Shown: positions 1 through 8,434, numbered from the stretch's first letter. The stretch: DNA of 64,000 nt from Streptomyces sp. TN58 (GCF_001941845.1 NZ_CP018870.1:5214001-5278000), one strand, 5' to 3'. Translations and numbers: made by a program. Notes: generated by a model not told the origin, from the sequence alone.

Positions 1-310
1 GATGCTGGTCGTCCCGGGCTCCGTCCGCGTCGCCCTCCAGGCCGTGGAGGAGGGCCTGGACAAGGTCTTCAAGGAGGCCGGCGCCGAATGGCGGCACGCG
101 GGCTGTTCGATGTGCCTGGGCATGAACCCCGACCAACTGGCGCCCGGTGAACGCTCCGCGTCCACCTCCAACCGCAACTTCGAGGGCCGGCAGGGCAAGG
201 GCGGGCGCACCCACCTGGTCTCCCCGCAGGTGGCCGCCGCCACCGCGGTGCTGGGCCATCTGGCCTCGCCCGCCGACCTGTCCGCCGCCGACGCGACCGC
301 CGGAGTCTGA
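1..310 (+). CDS. leuC: 3-isopropylmalate dehydratase large subunit, C-terminal fragment (LeuC)
   Basis: Only the last ~102 codons are inside the window; the gene enters from the left edge and ends with TGA at 308-310. The visible part carries the aconitase-family C-terminal features [12 protein letters not shown] (the third cluster-ligating cysteine region) and [10 protein letters not shown], typical of LeuC. The product isomerises 2-isopropylmalate to 3-isopropylmalate in leucine biosynthesis, as a heterodimer with LeuD, using a [4Fe-4S] cluster. leuD begins three bases after its stop, so the two are one operon. Identification is firm; the true start lies outside the window. Confidence 0.97.
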   Translation, partial: MLVVPGSVRVALQAVEEGLDKVFKEAGAEWRHAGCSMCLGMNPDQLAPGERSASTSNRNFEGRQGKGGRTHLVSPQVAAATAVLGHLASPADLSAADATAGV

Positions 311-313
311 ACC

Positions 314-907
314 ATGGAAGCCTTCACCGTCCACACCGGCCGCGCCGTCCCGCTGCGCCGCAGCAACGTCGACACCGACCAGATCATCCCGGCCCACTGG
401 CTCAAGAAGATCACCCGTGACGGGTTCGAGGACGGGCTCTTCGAGGCCTGGCGCAAGGACCCGGAGTTCGTCACCAACCGCCCCGAGCGCGCCGGCGCGA
501 CGGTGCTCGTCGCGGGACCCGACTTCGGCACCGGCTCCTCGCGCGAGCACGCCGTATGGGCCCTGCAGAACTTCGGCTTCAAGGCGGTCGTCTCCTCCCG
601 CTTCGCCGACATCTTCCGCGGGAACTCGCTGAAGAACGGCCTGCTGACCGTGGTGCTCCCGCAGGAGACCGTCGAGCGGCTGTGGAAGCTCACCGAGGCC
701 GACCCCACCGCCGAGATCACCGTCGACCTGGTCGACCGCCAGGTGCGCGCGGAAGGCGTCGTGGCCGAGTTCGAACTCGACGACAACGCCCGCTGGCGCC
801 TGCTGGAAGGCCTGGACGACATCTCGCTCACCCTTCAGAACGAAGCGGACATCGCCACGTACGAAAGCGCCCGCCCGGCCTTCAAGCCGCGCACGATTCA
901 GGCCTGA
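314..907 (+). CDS. leuD: 3-isopropylmalate dehydratase small subunit (LeuD)
   Basis: A 197-residue protein of standard LeuD length. It has the small-subunit swivel-domain signatures [15 protein letters not shown] near residue 16 and [17 protein letters not shown] near residue 65, which place the substrate-binding loop. It completes the LeuCD heterodimer that isomerises isopropylmalate in the cytoplasm. The ATG lies 3 bp behind the leuC stop, so translation is probably coupled. A 14-bp-stem hairpin at 958-989 ends the operon. Confidence 0.98.
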   Translation: MEAFTVHTGRAVPLRRSNVDTDQIIPAHWLKKITRDGFEDGLFEAWRKDPEFVTNRPERAGATVLVAGPDFGTGSSREHAVWALQNFGFKAVVSSRFADIFRGNSLKNGLLTVVLPQETVERLWKLTEADPTAEITVDLVDRQVRAEGVVAEFELDDNARWRLLEGLDDISLTLQNEADIATYESARPAFKPRTIQA

Positions 908-957
908 TTCCTGCCTGATCAGCGCTTATTCACCCTCGGGTGATCACGTCGACAACA

Positions 958-989
958 CTGTGCCCCCCGCCGGAAGGCGGGGGGCACAG
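958..989. terminator. Perfect 14-bp stem-loop after leuCD
   Basis: Arms 958-971 and 976-989 are perfect inverted repeats (CTGTGCCCCCCGCC) closed by a GGAA tetraloop. It starts about 50 bp after the leuD stop and fits a factor-independent terminator of the GC-rich, U-poor type common in Streptomyces. Confidence 0.85.
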
Positions 990-1032
990 CCGTTTGTTGA
1001 GGCCCCGTGAGGCGACAACTCGCCCCAGATGG

Positions 1033-1044
1033 CACAATCTGTGC
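1033..1044 (+). promoter_or_regulatory. Putative -10 element for a leaderless mRNA
   Basis: CACAAT (1033-1038) lies seven bases before the ATG at 1045, and no Shine-Dalgarno sequence is visible. This spacing puts the expected transcription start at or next to the ATG, implying a leaderless transcript. The -35 region (around 1011-1016, GGCGAC) is weak, so confidence is moderate. Confidence 0.45.
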
Positions 1045-1272
1045 ATGGAACGCGACAGTCAACTCGACCTCTACGAACTCGTCGCGGACCGGCTGAAAGA
1101 AGCACACACACGGGTGCGCTCACTGCAAGTCCCGGAGGGCGTAAGGATGGCGCTGTCCCGGAAGCTGTTGGTCGTCACGGCCGCGTCGAAGCATGATCTC
1201 GCCGATGCGGCAAGGCGCCTGGACAGGTTGATGAAGGACCTCGACGAGGGTCGATTCCCTGAAGGCGACTGA
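1045..1272 (+). CDS. Small conserved actinobacterial protein, function unknown
   Basis: A 75-residue, charged, predicted all-helical protein beginning MERDSQLDLYELVADRLKEA. I do not recognise a named domain. It has no signal peptide or membrane segment. I chose the ATG at 1045, over an in-frame ATG at 940, because the upstream extension runs through the leuCD terminator hairpin and has non-coding composition. The ATG is preceded by a -10-like CACAAT rather than a ribosome-binding site. It lies between leuD and the HU gene, where small conserved ORFs of this kind are usual in Streptomyces. Confidence 0.75.
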   Translation: MERDSQLDLYELVADRLKEAHTRVRSLQVPEGVRMALSRKLLVVTAASKHDLADAARRLDRLMKDLDEGRFPEGD

Positions 1273-1416
1273 TGCGAAGGAACTCCGTAACCGCCTCCGG
1301 CGTTGCGGCACTAGGGTGATTAGCCCGTTTCGTGTTTGATTTGCGGTATATATCCGCCTAACGTGCGAAATAAGCTTGAACACATTCGTTCTGGCGATGT
1401 CTCCGAAGGGGAAGAC

Positions 1417-2094
1417 GTGAACAAGGCGCAGCTCGTAGAAGCGATTGCCGACAAGCTGGGCGGCCGCCAGCAGGCCGCGGACGCTGTCGACGCGGTACTG
1501 GACGCGATCGTCCGCGCTACCGTCGCGGGCGACCGGGTCTCGGTCACGGGCTTCGGCTCGTTCGAGAAGGTCGACCGCCCGGCCCGCTACGCCCGTAACC
1601 CGCAGACGGGTGAGCGCGTCCGGGTCAAGAAGACCTCCGTGCCCCGTTTCCGCGCCGGCCAGGGCTTCAAGGACCTGGTCAGCGGCACCAAGAAGCTCCC
1701 CAAGGGCGGCGAGGTGTCGGTGAAGAAGGCGCCGAAGGGCAGCCTCAGCGGCGGTGCCTCCGCGACGGTCAAGAAGGCCGCCGCGAAGAAGGCGACCACC
1801 GCCAAGAAGGCCGCGGCGAAGACCGCGGTCGCCAAGAAGACCACGGCGAAGAAGACCACCGCGACCGCCAAGAAGACGGCCGTGAAGAGCACGGCCACGG
1901 CGAAGAAGGCGACGTCCACCGCCAAGAAGGCCACCACCGCCAAGAAGGCCGCGCCCGCCGCGAAGAAGACCACCGCCGCCGCGAAGAAGACCGCCCCGGC
2001 GGCCAAGAAGGCCACCGCGGCGACGAAGGCCCCGGCCAAGAAGACGACGACCCGCAAGGCCACCGCGAAGAAGACCACCGCCCGCAAGAAGTAG
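1417..2094 (+). CDS. hupS: HU-family DNA-binding protein with long lysine/alanine-rich C-terminal tail (HupS-like)
   Basis: Residues 1-95 are a complete HU fold (NKAQLVEAIADKLGG, VTGFGSFEK, DNA-contacting arm RPARYARNPQTGERV). Residues ~96-225 are an almost uninterrupted series of AKK/TAKKTT repeats resembling eukaryotic histone H1. Two-domain HU proteins of this type are known in actinobacteria; in Streptomyces, HupS compacts spore nucleoids. The GTG at 1417 is chosen because GAAGGGGAAG precedes it at good spacing; the in-frame upstream extension (from 1336) covers the AT-rich promoter region. The upstream AT-rich block around 1341-1358 (GCGGTATATATCCGC) is unusual for this genome and is probably the promoter or a regulator site. 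Confidence 0.95.
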   Translation: MNKAQLVEAIADKLGGRQQAADAVDAVLDAIVRATVAGDRVSVTGFGSFEKVDRPARYARNPQTGERVRVKKTSVPRFRAGQGFKDLVSGTKKLPKGGEVSVKKAPKGSLSGGASATVKKAAAKKATTAKKAAAKTAVAKKTTAKKTTATAKKTAVKSTATAKKATSTAKKATTAKKAAPAAKKTTAAAKKTAPAAKKATAATKAPAKKTTTRKATAKKTTARKK

Positions 2095-2113
2095 GGGCAC
2101 GAGTCACACACGC

Positions 2114-2147
2114 CGGGCCGGCTTCCCCCTTGGGGGAGGCCGGCCCG
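2114..2147. terminator. Stem-loop between convergent hup and fbiD units
   Basis: The arm CGGGCCGGCTTCCCCC (2114-2129) pairs with 2132-2147 across a two-base centre, with one G-U pair. Its position between the 3' ends of convergent genes suggests a bidirectional terminator. Confidence 0.8.
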
Positions 2148-2198
2148 CGGTGCGTTCCGGGGCCGCCGGCCGCCTCGCGGGCGCCGCGGCCGCCCGGT

Positions 2199-2402
2199 TC
2201 AGAAGGTCTGCAGCGTGACCAGGGTGATCCGCAGGTCCGCGCCCTTGCCGGCGGTCTCGATCCGGACCCGCTGTCCGGGGCGCAGCAGCCGCAGGCCGCC
2301 CGCGTCGAACGCCGGGGCCTCGAAGGGCACCGGGGTGCCGTCGTCCAGCAGCACGCTGCCGCTGCGGGTCTGGGAGTCGTACGTGTACGCGGTCGCCTGC
2401 AT
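2199..2402 (-). CDS. Small cold-shock-like (OB-fold) protein; internal ATG of the fbiD reading frame
   Basis: This 67-residue module (VLLDDGTPVPFEAPAFDAGG, LRLLRPGQRVRIE) resembles the second half of a cold-shock domain and may bind nucleic acid. It sits in the same frame as fbiD with no intervening stop. It could be made as the C-terminal part of the fusion, or alone from the ATG at 2402. Reading the minus strand, TACAGT ends about six bases before that ATG, which would suit a leaderless transcript. The alternative is that only the fused protein exists. Confidence 0.5.
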   Translation of the reverse strand: MQATAYTYDSQTRSGSVLLDDGTPVPFEAPAFDAGGLRLLRPGQRVRIETAGKGADLRITLVTLQTF

Positions 2403-3050
2403 ACCCGCACTGTATCGGGCCGTGTGACGCCCCACACCGAGCGCGAGCGCCGTCCGCAGGTCGGCCGCGGTGTCCACGTCCCGGCGCACGCTGTCCACGT
2501 CCGCCAGTGCGATTTCCACCGCCCCCGACGCGGAATGCCTGGCCCGCGACGGCCCTCCGAAGGACGGGGCCAATTCCACGTGAGGCGCGGCGGAAAGCAA
2601 GGTCGTCCCGATTCCGGCCGCATCCGCCAGAAATGCCCGCGGAAATGCCGAGGCGTTTTCGAGCACGCGTAGCAATTCGTGGGGCCGCAGCGCCGGCAGG
2701 TCGGCGTTCATCGCCGCGACCGCCGCGGCGGGCCGCCCCTCGCGCGCCGCCCGCGCGCCGTGCGCCAGCGCCGCGTTGAGCCCGGCCGCCGGGGCGTCGG
2801 GCACGATCCGCGCACCCAGCCCGGCCAGTTCCGCACCGGCCCCCGCGTCGTCCGTGACGACCACCACATCCGCGACCGCGGCGCAGGCCAGCGCCCCCGC
2901 GACGGTGTCCTGGGCGAAGGCCAGGGCGAGCCCCGGACGGGAGGCCCCCACGGCCGGCGCGAGACGGCTCTTGGCCACCGACAGGGGCTTCAGCGGGACC
3001 ACCAGGCTCCAGACGGCGTTCGTGACGGACCCCTCTCCTCCGGTTCCCAC
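2199..3050 (-). CDS. fbiD: Phosphoenolpyruvate/2-phospholactate guanylyltransferase (FbiD/CofC), fused in frame to a small OB-like domain
   Basis: The N-terminal ~210 residues are a CofC/FbiD nucleotidyltransferase (VVPLKPLSVAKSRLAP, NADLPALRP, FGGPSRARHSASGA). This family makes the guanylylated phospho-acid precursor of coenzyme F420 from PEP or 2-phospholactate. There is no stop before a further ~67-residue module starting MQATAYTYDSQTRSG, normally expected as a separate small protein. The start is uncertain. The best Shine-Dalgarno (GGAGGAGAGGGG) precedes a GTC/ACG at 3026-3021, not a canonical start; the nearest in-frame GTGs are at 3050 and 3080. I report 3050. The F420 link fits the LLM-type oxidoreductase elsewhere in the window. 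Confidence 0.85.
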   Translation of the reverse strand: MGTGGEGSVTNAVWSLVVPLKPLSVAKSRLAPAVGASRPGLALAFAQDTVAGALACAAVADVVVVTDDAGAGAELAGLGARIVPDAPAAGLNAALAHGARAAREGRPAAAVAAMNADLPALRPHELLRVLENASAFPRAFLADAAGIGTTLLSAAPHVELAPSFGGPSRARHSASGAVEIALADVDSVRRDVDTAADLRTALALGVGRHTARYSAGMQATAYTYDSQTRSGSVLLDDGTPVPFEAPAFDAGGLRLLRPGQRVRIETAGKGADLRITLVTLQTF

Positions 3051-3249
3051 CGGCCCCTCCCCGGGCCAGGGCCGGGTCACGGCCCGGTCATGTGTGGCCC
3101 CATTGTCGCCCCCGCCCGGGCAGCCCGGGAGTCCGGCGGCCTGAGCGGGGCGTACGGTGTTCTCGACAGAGACCGGGCCCGGGGTGACACTTGTCCGGCC
3201 GACGACGAGGTGCCCCAGCCGCGCACCGGTCCTAGAGGAAGGTGTCCGA

Positions 3250-4002
3250 GTGTCCCGCCGCAGAATCGGCTTCTGGTACCGCCTGGCGGCGGTCATCGCA
3301 AAACCGCCGCTGGTAGTGCTGTTCAAGCGGGACTGGCGGGGAATGGAGCACATTCCGGCCGAGGGCGGATTCATCACCGCCGTCAATCACAACTCGTATC
3401 TGGACCCGCTCTCGTACGCGCACTTCCAGTACAACACCGGCCGCGTGCCCCGATTGCTCGCCAAGGCCGCCCTCTTCAAGGTCCCGTTCGTCGGCGCGAT
3501 CCTCCGCGGCAGCGGGCAGATCCCCGTCTACCGGGAGAGCACCAACGCCCTGGACGCATTCCGGGCCGCCGTCGACGCCATCGAGCGCGGCGAATGCGTC
3601 GCCTTTTACCCGGAGGGCACCCTGACCCGGGATCCCGACATGTGGCCGATGGCCGGCAAGACCGGCGTCGCCCGCGTCGCGCTGATCACCAGGGCGCCCG
3701 TCATCCCGGTGGCCCAGTGGGGCGCCAACCTCGCGATGCCGCCGTACGCCAGGGAGAACAAGGTCCGGCTCTTCCCGCGCAAGACCCTCCAGGTGCTCGC
3801 CGGACCGCCCGTGGACCTCTCGGCCTACTACGACCGGGAACCCACCCCGGACGTCCTCAAGGAGGCCACCGAGGCGATCATGGCGGCCGTCACCGGCCTC
3901 CTGGAGGAGGTGCGGGGGGAGACCGCGCCCGAGCAGCCGTACGACCATCGCAACGCCAGGGCGGAACAGCGGCGCAAGGCCGCAGGGGAGGGCAAGAAGT
4001 GA
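3250..4002 (+). CDS. plsC: 1-acyl-sn-glycerol-3-phosphate acyltransferase (PlsC family)
   Basis: A 250-residue lysophosphatidate acyltransferase. The catalytic HX4D motif is NHNSYLD (around residue 59) and the phosphate-binding motif is FYPEGTLTRD (around residue 119). It acylates the sn-2 position in phosphatidic acid synthesis at the inner face of the membrane. GTG 3250 is preceded by GAGGAAGG at seven bases, which decides the start. The stop overlaps the GTG of gpsA (GTGA), coupling it to the enzyme that makes glycerol-3-phosphate. The lysine/arginine-rich C-terminus is usual for the actinobacterial form. Confidence 0.95.
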   Translation: MSRRRIGFWYRLAAVIAKPPLVVLFKRDWRGMEHIPAEGGFITAVNHNSYLDPLSYAHFQYNTGRVPRLLAKAALFKVPFVGAILRGSGQIPVYRESTNALDAFRAAVDAIERGECVAFYPEGTLTRDPDMWPMAGKTGVARVALITRAPVIPVAQWGANLAMPPYARENKVRLFPRKTLQVLAGPPVDLSAYYDREPTPDVLKEATEAIMAAVTGLLEEVRGETAPEQPYDHRNARAEQRRKAAGEGKK

Positions 4003-5009
4003 CACGTCCCGTGAAGGCGACCGTCTTCGGAACAGGCTCCTGGGGCACGGCCTTCGCCATCGTGCTCGCCGACGCCGGCTGCGAGGTGACCCTCTGGGGC
4101 CGCCGCAGCGAGGTCGTCGACGCCATCAACACGGGCCGGACCAACCCGGACTACTTCCCCGACGTCGAACTCCCCGCCACCATCCGCGCCACCGCCGACC
4201 CGGCCGAGGCCGCGGCGGGCGCCGACTTCACCGTCCTGGCCGTCCCCTCCCAGACCCTGCGCGACAACCTCGCCGCCTGGACCCCGCTGCTGGCCCCCGA
4301 CACGGTGCTCGTCTCCCTCATGAAGGGCATCGAACTAGGCACCGCCAAGCGGATGAGCGAGGTCATCGAGGAGGTGGCCAAGGTCCCCGCCGAGCGCATC
4401 GCCGTCGTCACCGGCCCCAACCTGGCCGCCGAGATCGCCGCCCGCCAGCCCGCGGCCTCCGTCGTCGCCTGCGTGGACGAGGCCGTCGCCCAGCGCCTCC
4501 AGGCCGCCTGCCACACCGCGTACTTCCGCCCGTACACCAGCACCGACGTCATCGGGTGCGAGCTCGGCGGCGCCGTCAAGAACGTCATCGGCCTCGCCGT
4601 CGGCATCGCCGACGGCATGGGCCTCGGCGACAACACCAAGGGCTCGCTCATCACCCGCGGACTCGCCGAAGCGACCCGCCTGGGCGTGGCCATGGGCGCC
4701 GACCCCCTGACCTTCTCCGGCCTCGCGGGCCTCGGCGACCTCGTCGCCACCTGCTCCTCGCCGCTCTCCCGGAACCACACCTTCGGCACCAACCTCGGCC
4801 GCGGGATGACGCTGGAGGAGACCATCGCGGTCACCAGGCAGACCGCCGAGGGGGTCAAGTCCTGCCAGTCGGTGGCCGATCTCGCGGGCCGGCACGGGGT
4901 CGACATGCCGATCACCGAGACCGTCGTGGACATCGTCCACCACGGCAAGCCGACCCTCGTGGCCCTGAAGGAACTGATGGGCCGAAGCGCCAAACCGGAA
5001 CGTCGCTGA
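3999..5009 (+). CDS. gpsA: Glycerol-3-phosphate dehydrogenase [NAD(P)+]
   Basis: A 336-residue soluble enzyme. An N-terminal Rossmann motif GTGSWGTAFA (residues ~8-17) binds NAD(P)H. The C-terminal domain holds the catalytic lysine in GGAVKNVIGLAVGIADG and the substrate-binding NTKGSLITRGLAE. It reduces dihydroxyacetone phosphate to sn-glycerol-3-phosphate, the backbone for phospholipids. The GTG at 3999 overlaps the plsC stop by four bases. ddl follows about 40 bp downstream, so plsC-gpsA-ddl is likely one envelope-precursor operon. Confidence 0.97.
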   Translation: MTRPVKATVFGTGSWGTAFAIVLADAGCEVTLWGRRSEVVDAINTGRTNPDYFPDVELPATIRATADPAEAAAGADFTVLAVPSQTLRDNLAAWTPLLAPDTVLVSLMKGIELGTAKRMSEVIEEVAKVPAERIAVVTGPNLAAEIAARQPAASVVACVDEAVAQRLQAACHTAYFRPYTSTDVIGCELGGAVKNVIGLAVGIADGMGLGDNTKGSLITRGLAEATRLGVAMGADPLTFSGLAGLGDLVATCSSPLSRNHTFGTNLGRGMTLEETIAVTRQTAEGVKSCQSVADLAGRHGVDMPITETVVDIVHHGKPTLVALKELMGRSAKPERR

Positions 5010-5048
5010 CTCCTTTCCGGACGCATGAGCGGGTACTCTCATGCCGAT

Positions 5049-6206
5049 ATGAGCAGCGAGAACCTCCCCCAGACCCCTGAGCAGCAGGGCCGCAAGCCCC
5101 GCGTGGCCGTCGTGTTCGGCGGCCGCAGCTCGGAACACGCCATCTCGGTCGTCACGGCGGGCGCCGTACTGCGCTCCATCGACCGGTCCAAGTACGAGGT
5201 GCTGCCCATCGGCATCACCACGGACGGCCGGTGGGCGCTGACCGCCGACGAGCCCGCGCGGATGGCCATCGCGGACCGCAGGCTCCCGAGCGTCGAGGAG
5301 CTCGCCGAGTCCGAGGACGGCGCCGTGGTGCTCTCGGTCGACCCGGCCAGCCGCCAGGTCGTCTACACCGAGCCGGGCGCCGTCCCGAAGGCCCTGGGCG
5401 AGGTCGACGTCGTCTTCCCCGTGCTGCACGGCCCCTACGGCGAGGACGGCACCCTCCAGGGCCTCCTGGAGCTCTCCGGCATCCCGTACGTCGGCTCGGG
5501 CGTCCTCGCCTCGGCCGTCGGGCAGGACAAGGACTACATGAAGCGGGTGTTCACGTCCTTCGGGCTGAGTGTCGGCCCGTACGTGACCATCCGCCCCCGC
5601 GAGTGGGAGGCCGACCGGGACGCCGCCACCGCCAGGATCCTGGACTTCGCCGCCGAGCACGGCTGGCCGCTCTTCGTGAAGCCCGCCCGGGCCGGCTCCT
5701 CGATCGGCATCACCAAGGTCGACGACGCCTCCGGCCTGGAGGCCGCCGTCAAGGAGGCCCGGCGCCACGACCCGAAGATCATCGTGGAGGCGCTGCTGCG
5801 CGGCCGCGAGATCGAGTGCGGCGTCCTGGAGTTCGAGGACGGGCCGCGGGCCAGCGTCCCCGCCGAGATCCCGCCGGTGTCCAGCCACGACTTCTACGAC
5901 TTCGAGGCGAAGTACATCGACTCCGCCTCCGGGATCGTGCCGGCCCCCCTCACCCCGGAGCAGACCGCCGAGGTGCAGCGGCTCGCGGTCGAGGCCTTCG
6001 AGGCCGCGTCCTGCGAGGGCCTCGTGCGCGCCGACTTCTTCCTCACCGAGGACGGCGAGTTCGTCATCAACGAGATCAACACCATGCCCGGTTTCACGCC
6101 GATCTCGATGTACCCGCTCATGTGGGAGAAGACCGGCATCGCCTACCCGGAGCTGGTGGACCGGCTGATCCAGGCCGCCCTGCGCCGCTCCACCGGCCTG
6201 CGCTAG
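5049..6206 (+). CDS. ddl: D-alanine--D-alanine ligase
   Basis: A 385-residue ATP-grasp ligase. The N-terminal domain has VVFGGRSSEHAISVVTAG, the central region has the HGPYGEDGTLQGLLELS substrate loop, and the C-terminal metal/ATP site is FINEINTMPGFTPISMYP-like (FVINEINTMPGFTPISMYP here). It joins two D-alanines for peptidoglycan precursors. I chose ATG 5049; the in-frame ATG at 5025 would add eight residues and has no better ribosome-binding site. The TAG stop lies inside the left terminal repeat of a MITE-like element. Confidence 0.96.
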   Translation: MSSENLPQTPEQQGRKPRVAVVFGGRSSEHAISVVTAGAVLRSIDRSKYEVLPIGITTDGRWALTADEPARMAIADRRLPSVEELAESEDGAVVLSVDPASRQVVYTEPGAVPKALGEVDVVFPVLHGPYGEDGTLQGLLELSGIPYVGSGVLASAVGQDKDYMKRVFTSFGLSVGPYVTIRPREWEADRDAATARILDFAAEHGWPLFVKPARAGSSIGITKVDDASGLEAAVKEARRHDPKIIVEALLRGREIECGVLEFEDGPRASVPAEIPPVSSHDFYDFEAKYIDSASGIVPAPLTPEQTAEVQRLAVEAFEAASCEGLVRADFFLTEDGEFVINEINTMPGFTPISMYPLMWEKTGIAYPELVDRLIQAALRRSTGLR

Positions 6207-6383
6207 GCCGTGTCCGACACATCCCGCCTGGCGCGCGACGCCCGGCACGCACACTCGCTGCGTTGTCGGAGTCATCCGAGTACGTCCGGTACGAGGATGA
6301 TCCTCCGCCTTGCGATTGCACGCACCGGACGCCGCGCGCCCCGCCCTGCGGGCGGGCGGCGCCATGTGTCGGACACGGCCTAG
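6203..6383. repeat. MITE-like intergenic element A, perfect 20-bp terminal inverted repeats
   Basis: Ends 6203-6222 and 6364-6383 are perfect inverted repeats (CTAGGCCGTGTCCGACACAT). Inside, the arms stay partly complementary (GGCGCGCGACGCCCGG against GCGCGCGGCGTCCGG), so the whole 181 bp can fold into one long hairpin. The core GCGTTGTCGGAG...TCCTCCGCCTTGCG is shared with the element at 34999-35173. There is no ORF or transposase, so it would need to be mobilised in trans. Its left end contains the ddl stop codon. Confidence 0.8.
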
Positions 6384-6453
6384 CACCACGTACGGCCGCC
6401 GCCCGCCGGCCGCCCTCCACGGGGGCGGCCGGCGGGCGGCGGTGTGCCGGAGC

Positions 6454-6948
6454 TCAGTAGGAGGAGATGCCCTCGGGCACGGTCGCGGCGACCGCCGCGG
6501 ACAGGCCGACGAGCATCCCCGCGTCCGTGGCATGCTCCTTGTCGACCAGGACCTCCGTATAAGCCAGCCGCATACCGGTGGTGAAACGGAATCCGCCGTC
6601 GCCGGTCTTCTCCAGCAGCCAGGCCACGTCGTTCACGTGGACGCCCTCCTGCTTCTCGTCCAGCATCGCGGGGGGCTTGGGGATACCGCACCGCAGTACG
6701 ATCGCCGAGCCGCCCCACGAGGCGGTCAGGTCGGACTCCGGTTCGGTCCGGGTCCGTGCCAGGCCGCCCACCGTCTCCGGGAGTTCCTTGTGCAGTGCCG
6801 CACAGAACCCCGCGACGTCGGCCGGCGGCGCGGGCGGCGGTTCCACCCGGGCCTCGGAACCGCCCGGGGAGCACGCCGCCAGGACGGCGGACGAGGCCAG
6901 GACGACGGGTACGGCCAGGACACGCAGGGGCCGGCGGTGGAGGGACAT
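6454..6948 (-). CDS. DUF3515-family lipoprotein
   Basis: A 164-residue secreted lipoprotein. The N-terminal signal has hydrophobic VLAVPVVLASSAVLAACSPG with a lipobox (VLAAC, lipidated cysteine near residue 26). The remainder matches the DUF3515 type found next to thiL in Streptomyces (FCAALHKELPETVGG, ASWGGSAIVLRCGIP). Function is unknown; it is probably anchored outside the membrane. ATG 6948 is preferred over GTG 6951. It is transcribed convergently with ddl, behind the small AsnC-domain gene. Confidence 0.85.
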   Translation of the reverse strand: MSLHRRPLRVLAVPVVLASSAVLAACSPGGSEARVEPPPAPPADVAGFCAALHKELPETVGGLARTRTEPESDLTASWGGSAIVLRCGIPKPPAMLDEKQEGVHVNDVAWLLEKTGDGGFRFTTGMRLAYTEVLVDKEHATDAGMLVGLSAAVAATVPEGISSY

Positions 6949-6971
6949 CACCGGCCAAGAGTAGACGGGGG

Positions 6972-7205
6972 CTACAGATGGACCACCGGGCAGGTCAGGG
7001 TGCGGGTGATCCCCTCCACCTGCTGGACCTTGGCGACGACCATGCGGCCGAGCTCGTCCACGGTGTCGGCCTGGGCGCGCACGATCACGTCGTACGGACC
7101 CGTCACGTCCTCGGCCTGGATCACCCCCGGGATCTGGCCGATGGACTCGGCGACGAACGACGCCTTGCCCACTTCGGTCTGGATGAGGATGTACGCCTGT
7201 ACCAC
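6972..7205 (-). CDS. Stand-alone Lrp/AsnC ligand-binding (RAM/DABB) domain protein
   Basis: A 77-residue protein consisting only of the AsnC-type effector domain (VQAYILIQTEVGKA, GVIQAEDVTGPYDVIVRAQADTVDELG). It has no helix-turn-helix. Such SARD-type proteins form oligomers that bind small ligands, and may modulate full-length Lrp proteins. GTG 7205 follows GGAGGTTCC, a good ribosome-binding site. The lipoprotein gene begins 23 bp after its stop, so the pair may be co-transcribed. Physiological ligand is unknown. Confidence 0.88.
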   Translation of the reverse strand: MVQAYILIQTEVGKASFVAESIGQIPGVIQAEDVTGPYDVIVRAQADTVDELGRMVVAKVQQVEGITRTLTCPVVHL

Positions 7206-7450
7206 GGAACCTCCAGGGCGGCCACGAGGGTCATTTCCCCTAATCTTCGGGTGGACCCCACACGATGGATAGGGCCGGGGGAAGAAGGGACGCCACGGTA
7301 CCGCGTCGCCGTGCGCCACGGGGAGACCTGCGGGCCCGGCGCCACGCACAGCGGGGCGTACGGAGAGCAGAAGTTGACGTATCTGTTGACGGTACCCAGA
7401 GCTGTGACGGCTCGCGACCGCAAGCGGACTGGGCAAGAAGGGGCACAGCG

Positions 7451-8434
7451 ATGAAGGGCACTGTCGGCGAGCTGGGGGAGTTCGGGCTGATCAGGGAGCT
7501 CACCTCACGGCTCACCACCACCCCGGCGGTCCGGCTCGGACCCGGCGACGACGCCGCGGTGGTCTCGGCCCCCGACCGGCGGGTCGTGGCGAGCACCGAC
7601 ATCCTGCTGGAGGGGCGGCACTTCCGGCGCGACTGGTCCACGGCCTACGACGTAGGCCGCAAGGCCGCCGCGCAGAACCTCGCGGACATCGCCGCCATGG
7701 GAGCCGTGCCGACCGCGCTGCTCCTCGGCCTCGTCGTACCCGCCGAACTCCCGGTCACCTGGCCCACCGAGCTGATGGACGGCATCCGCGACGAGTGCCA
7801 GGTCGCCGGGGCCGCGGTGGTCGGCGGCGACGTGGTCCGCGGGGACACCATCACCGTGTCCATCACCGCCCTCGGCGACCTGCGCAACCACGAACCCGTC
7901 CTGCGCTCCGGAGCCCAGCCCGGCGACGTCGTCGCCGTCACCGGCTGGCTCGGCTGGTCCGCGGCCGGCTTCGCCGTGCTCTCACGCGGCTTCCGCTCCC
8001 CGCGGGCGTTCGTGGAGGCCCACCGGCGCCCCGAACCGCCGTACCACGCGGGTCCCGCGGCCGCCGGGCTGGGCGCCAGCGCCATGACCGACGTCAGCGA
8101 CGGCCTGATCGCCGACCTCGGGCACATCGCCGAGGCCAGCAAGGTGCGGATCGACCTGCGCTCGGCGGCCGTGGACATCCCGACGCAGATGCACGACATC
8201 GGGCAGGCCGTCGGCGTGGACCCGCTCCAGTGGGTGCTCACCGGGGGAGAGGACCACGCGATCGTGGCGACCTTCCCGCCCGACGTGAAGCTGCCCGCCC
8301 GCTGGAAGGTCATCGGCGAGGTGCTCAACCGCTCCGCGCTGCCCCAGGTGACCGTGGACGGCGCGCCCTGGACCAGCACCAGCGGCTGGGACCACTTCGG
8401 AGCCGACCCGGCCGCCCAGGACGGCGCGCAGTGA
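7451..8434 (+). CDS. thiL: Thiamine-monophosphate kinase
   Basis: A 327-residue ATP-dependent kinase of the PurM/ThiL fold. It shows the nucleotide/metal loop [10 protein letters not shown], the conserved [19 protein letters not shown], and [15 protein letters not shown]. It phosphorylates thiamine monophosphate to thiamine diphosphate, the last step of the pathway. The ATG at 7451 follows AAGAAGGGG. The stop overlaps the GTG of thiD, so the two kinases are translationally coupled. Together with the riboswitch-controlled thiB-thiP at 61.7 kb, the window holds two thiamine modules. Confidence 0.96.
   Translation: MKGTVGELGEFGLIRELTSRLTTTPAVRLGPGDDAAVVSAPDRRVVASTDILLEGRHFRRDWSTAYDVGRKAAAQNLADIAAMGAVPTALLLGLVVPAELPVTWPTELMDGIRDECQVAGAAVVGGDVVRGDTITVSITALGDLRNHEPVLRSGAQPGDVVAVTGWLGWSAAGFAVLSRGFRSPRAFVEAHRRPEPPYHAGPAAAGLGASAMTDVSDGLIADLGHIAEASKVRIDLRSAAVDIPTQMHDIGQAVGVDPLQWVLTGGEDHAIVATFPPDVKLPARWKVIGEVLNRSALPQVTVDGAPWTSTSGWDHFGADPAAQDGAQ

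Noticed and set aside
1790..2090. Minisatellite in hup as a mobile or CRISPR repeat
   Set aside because: It encodes the normal Lys/Ala-rich tail of two-domain HU proteins, with irregular unit lengths.
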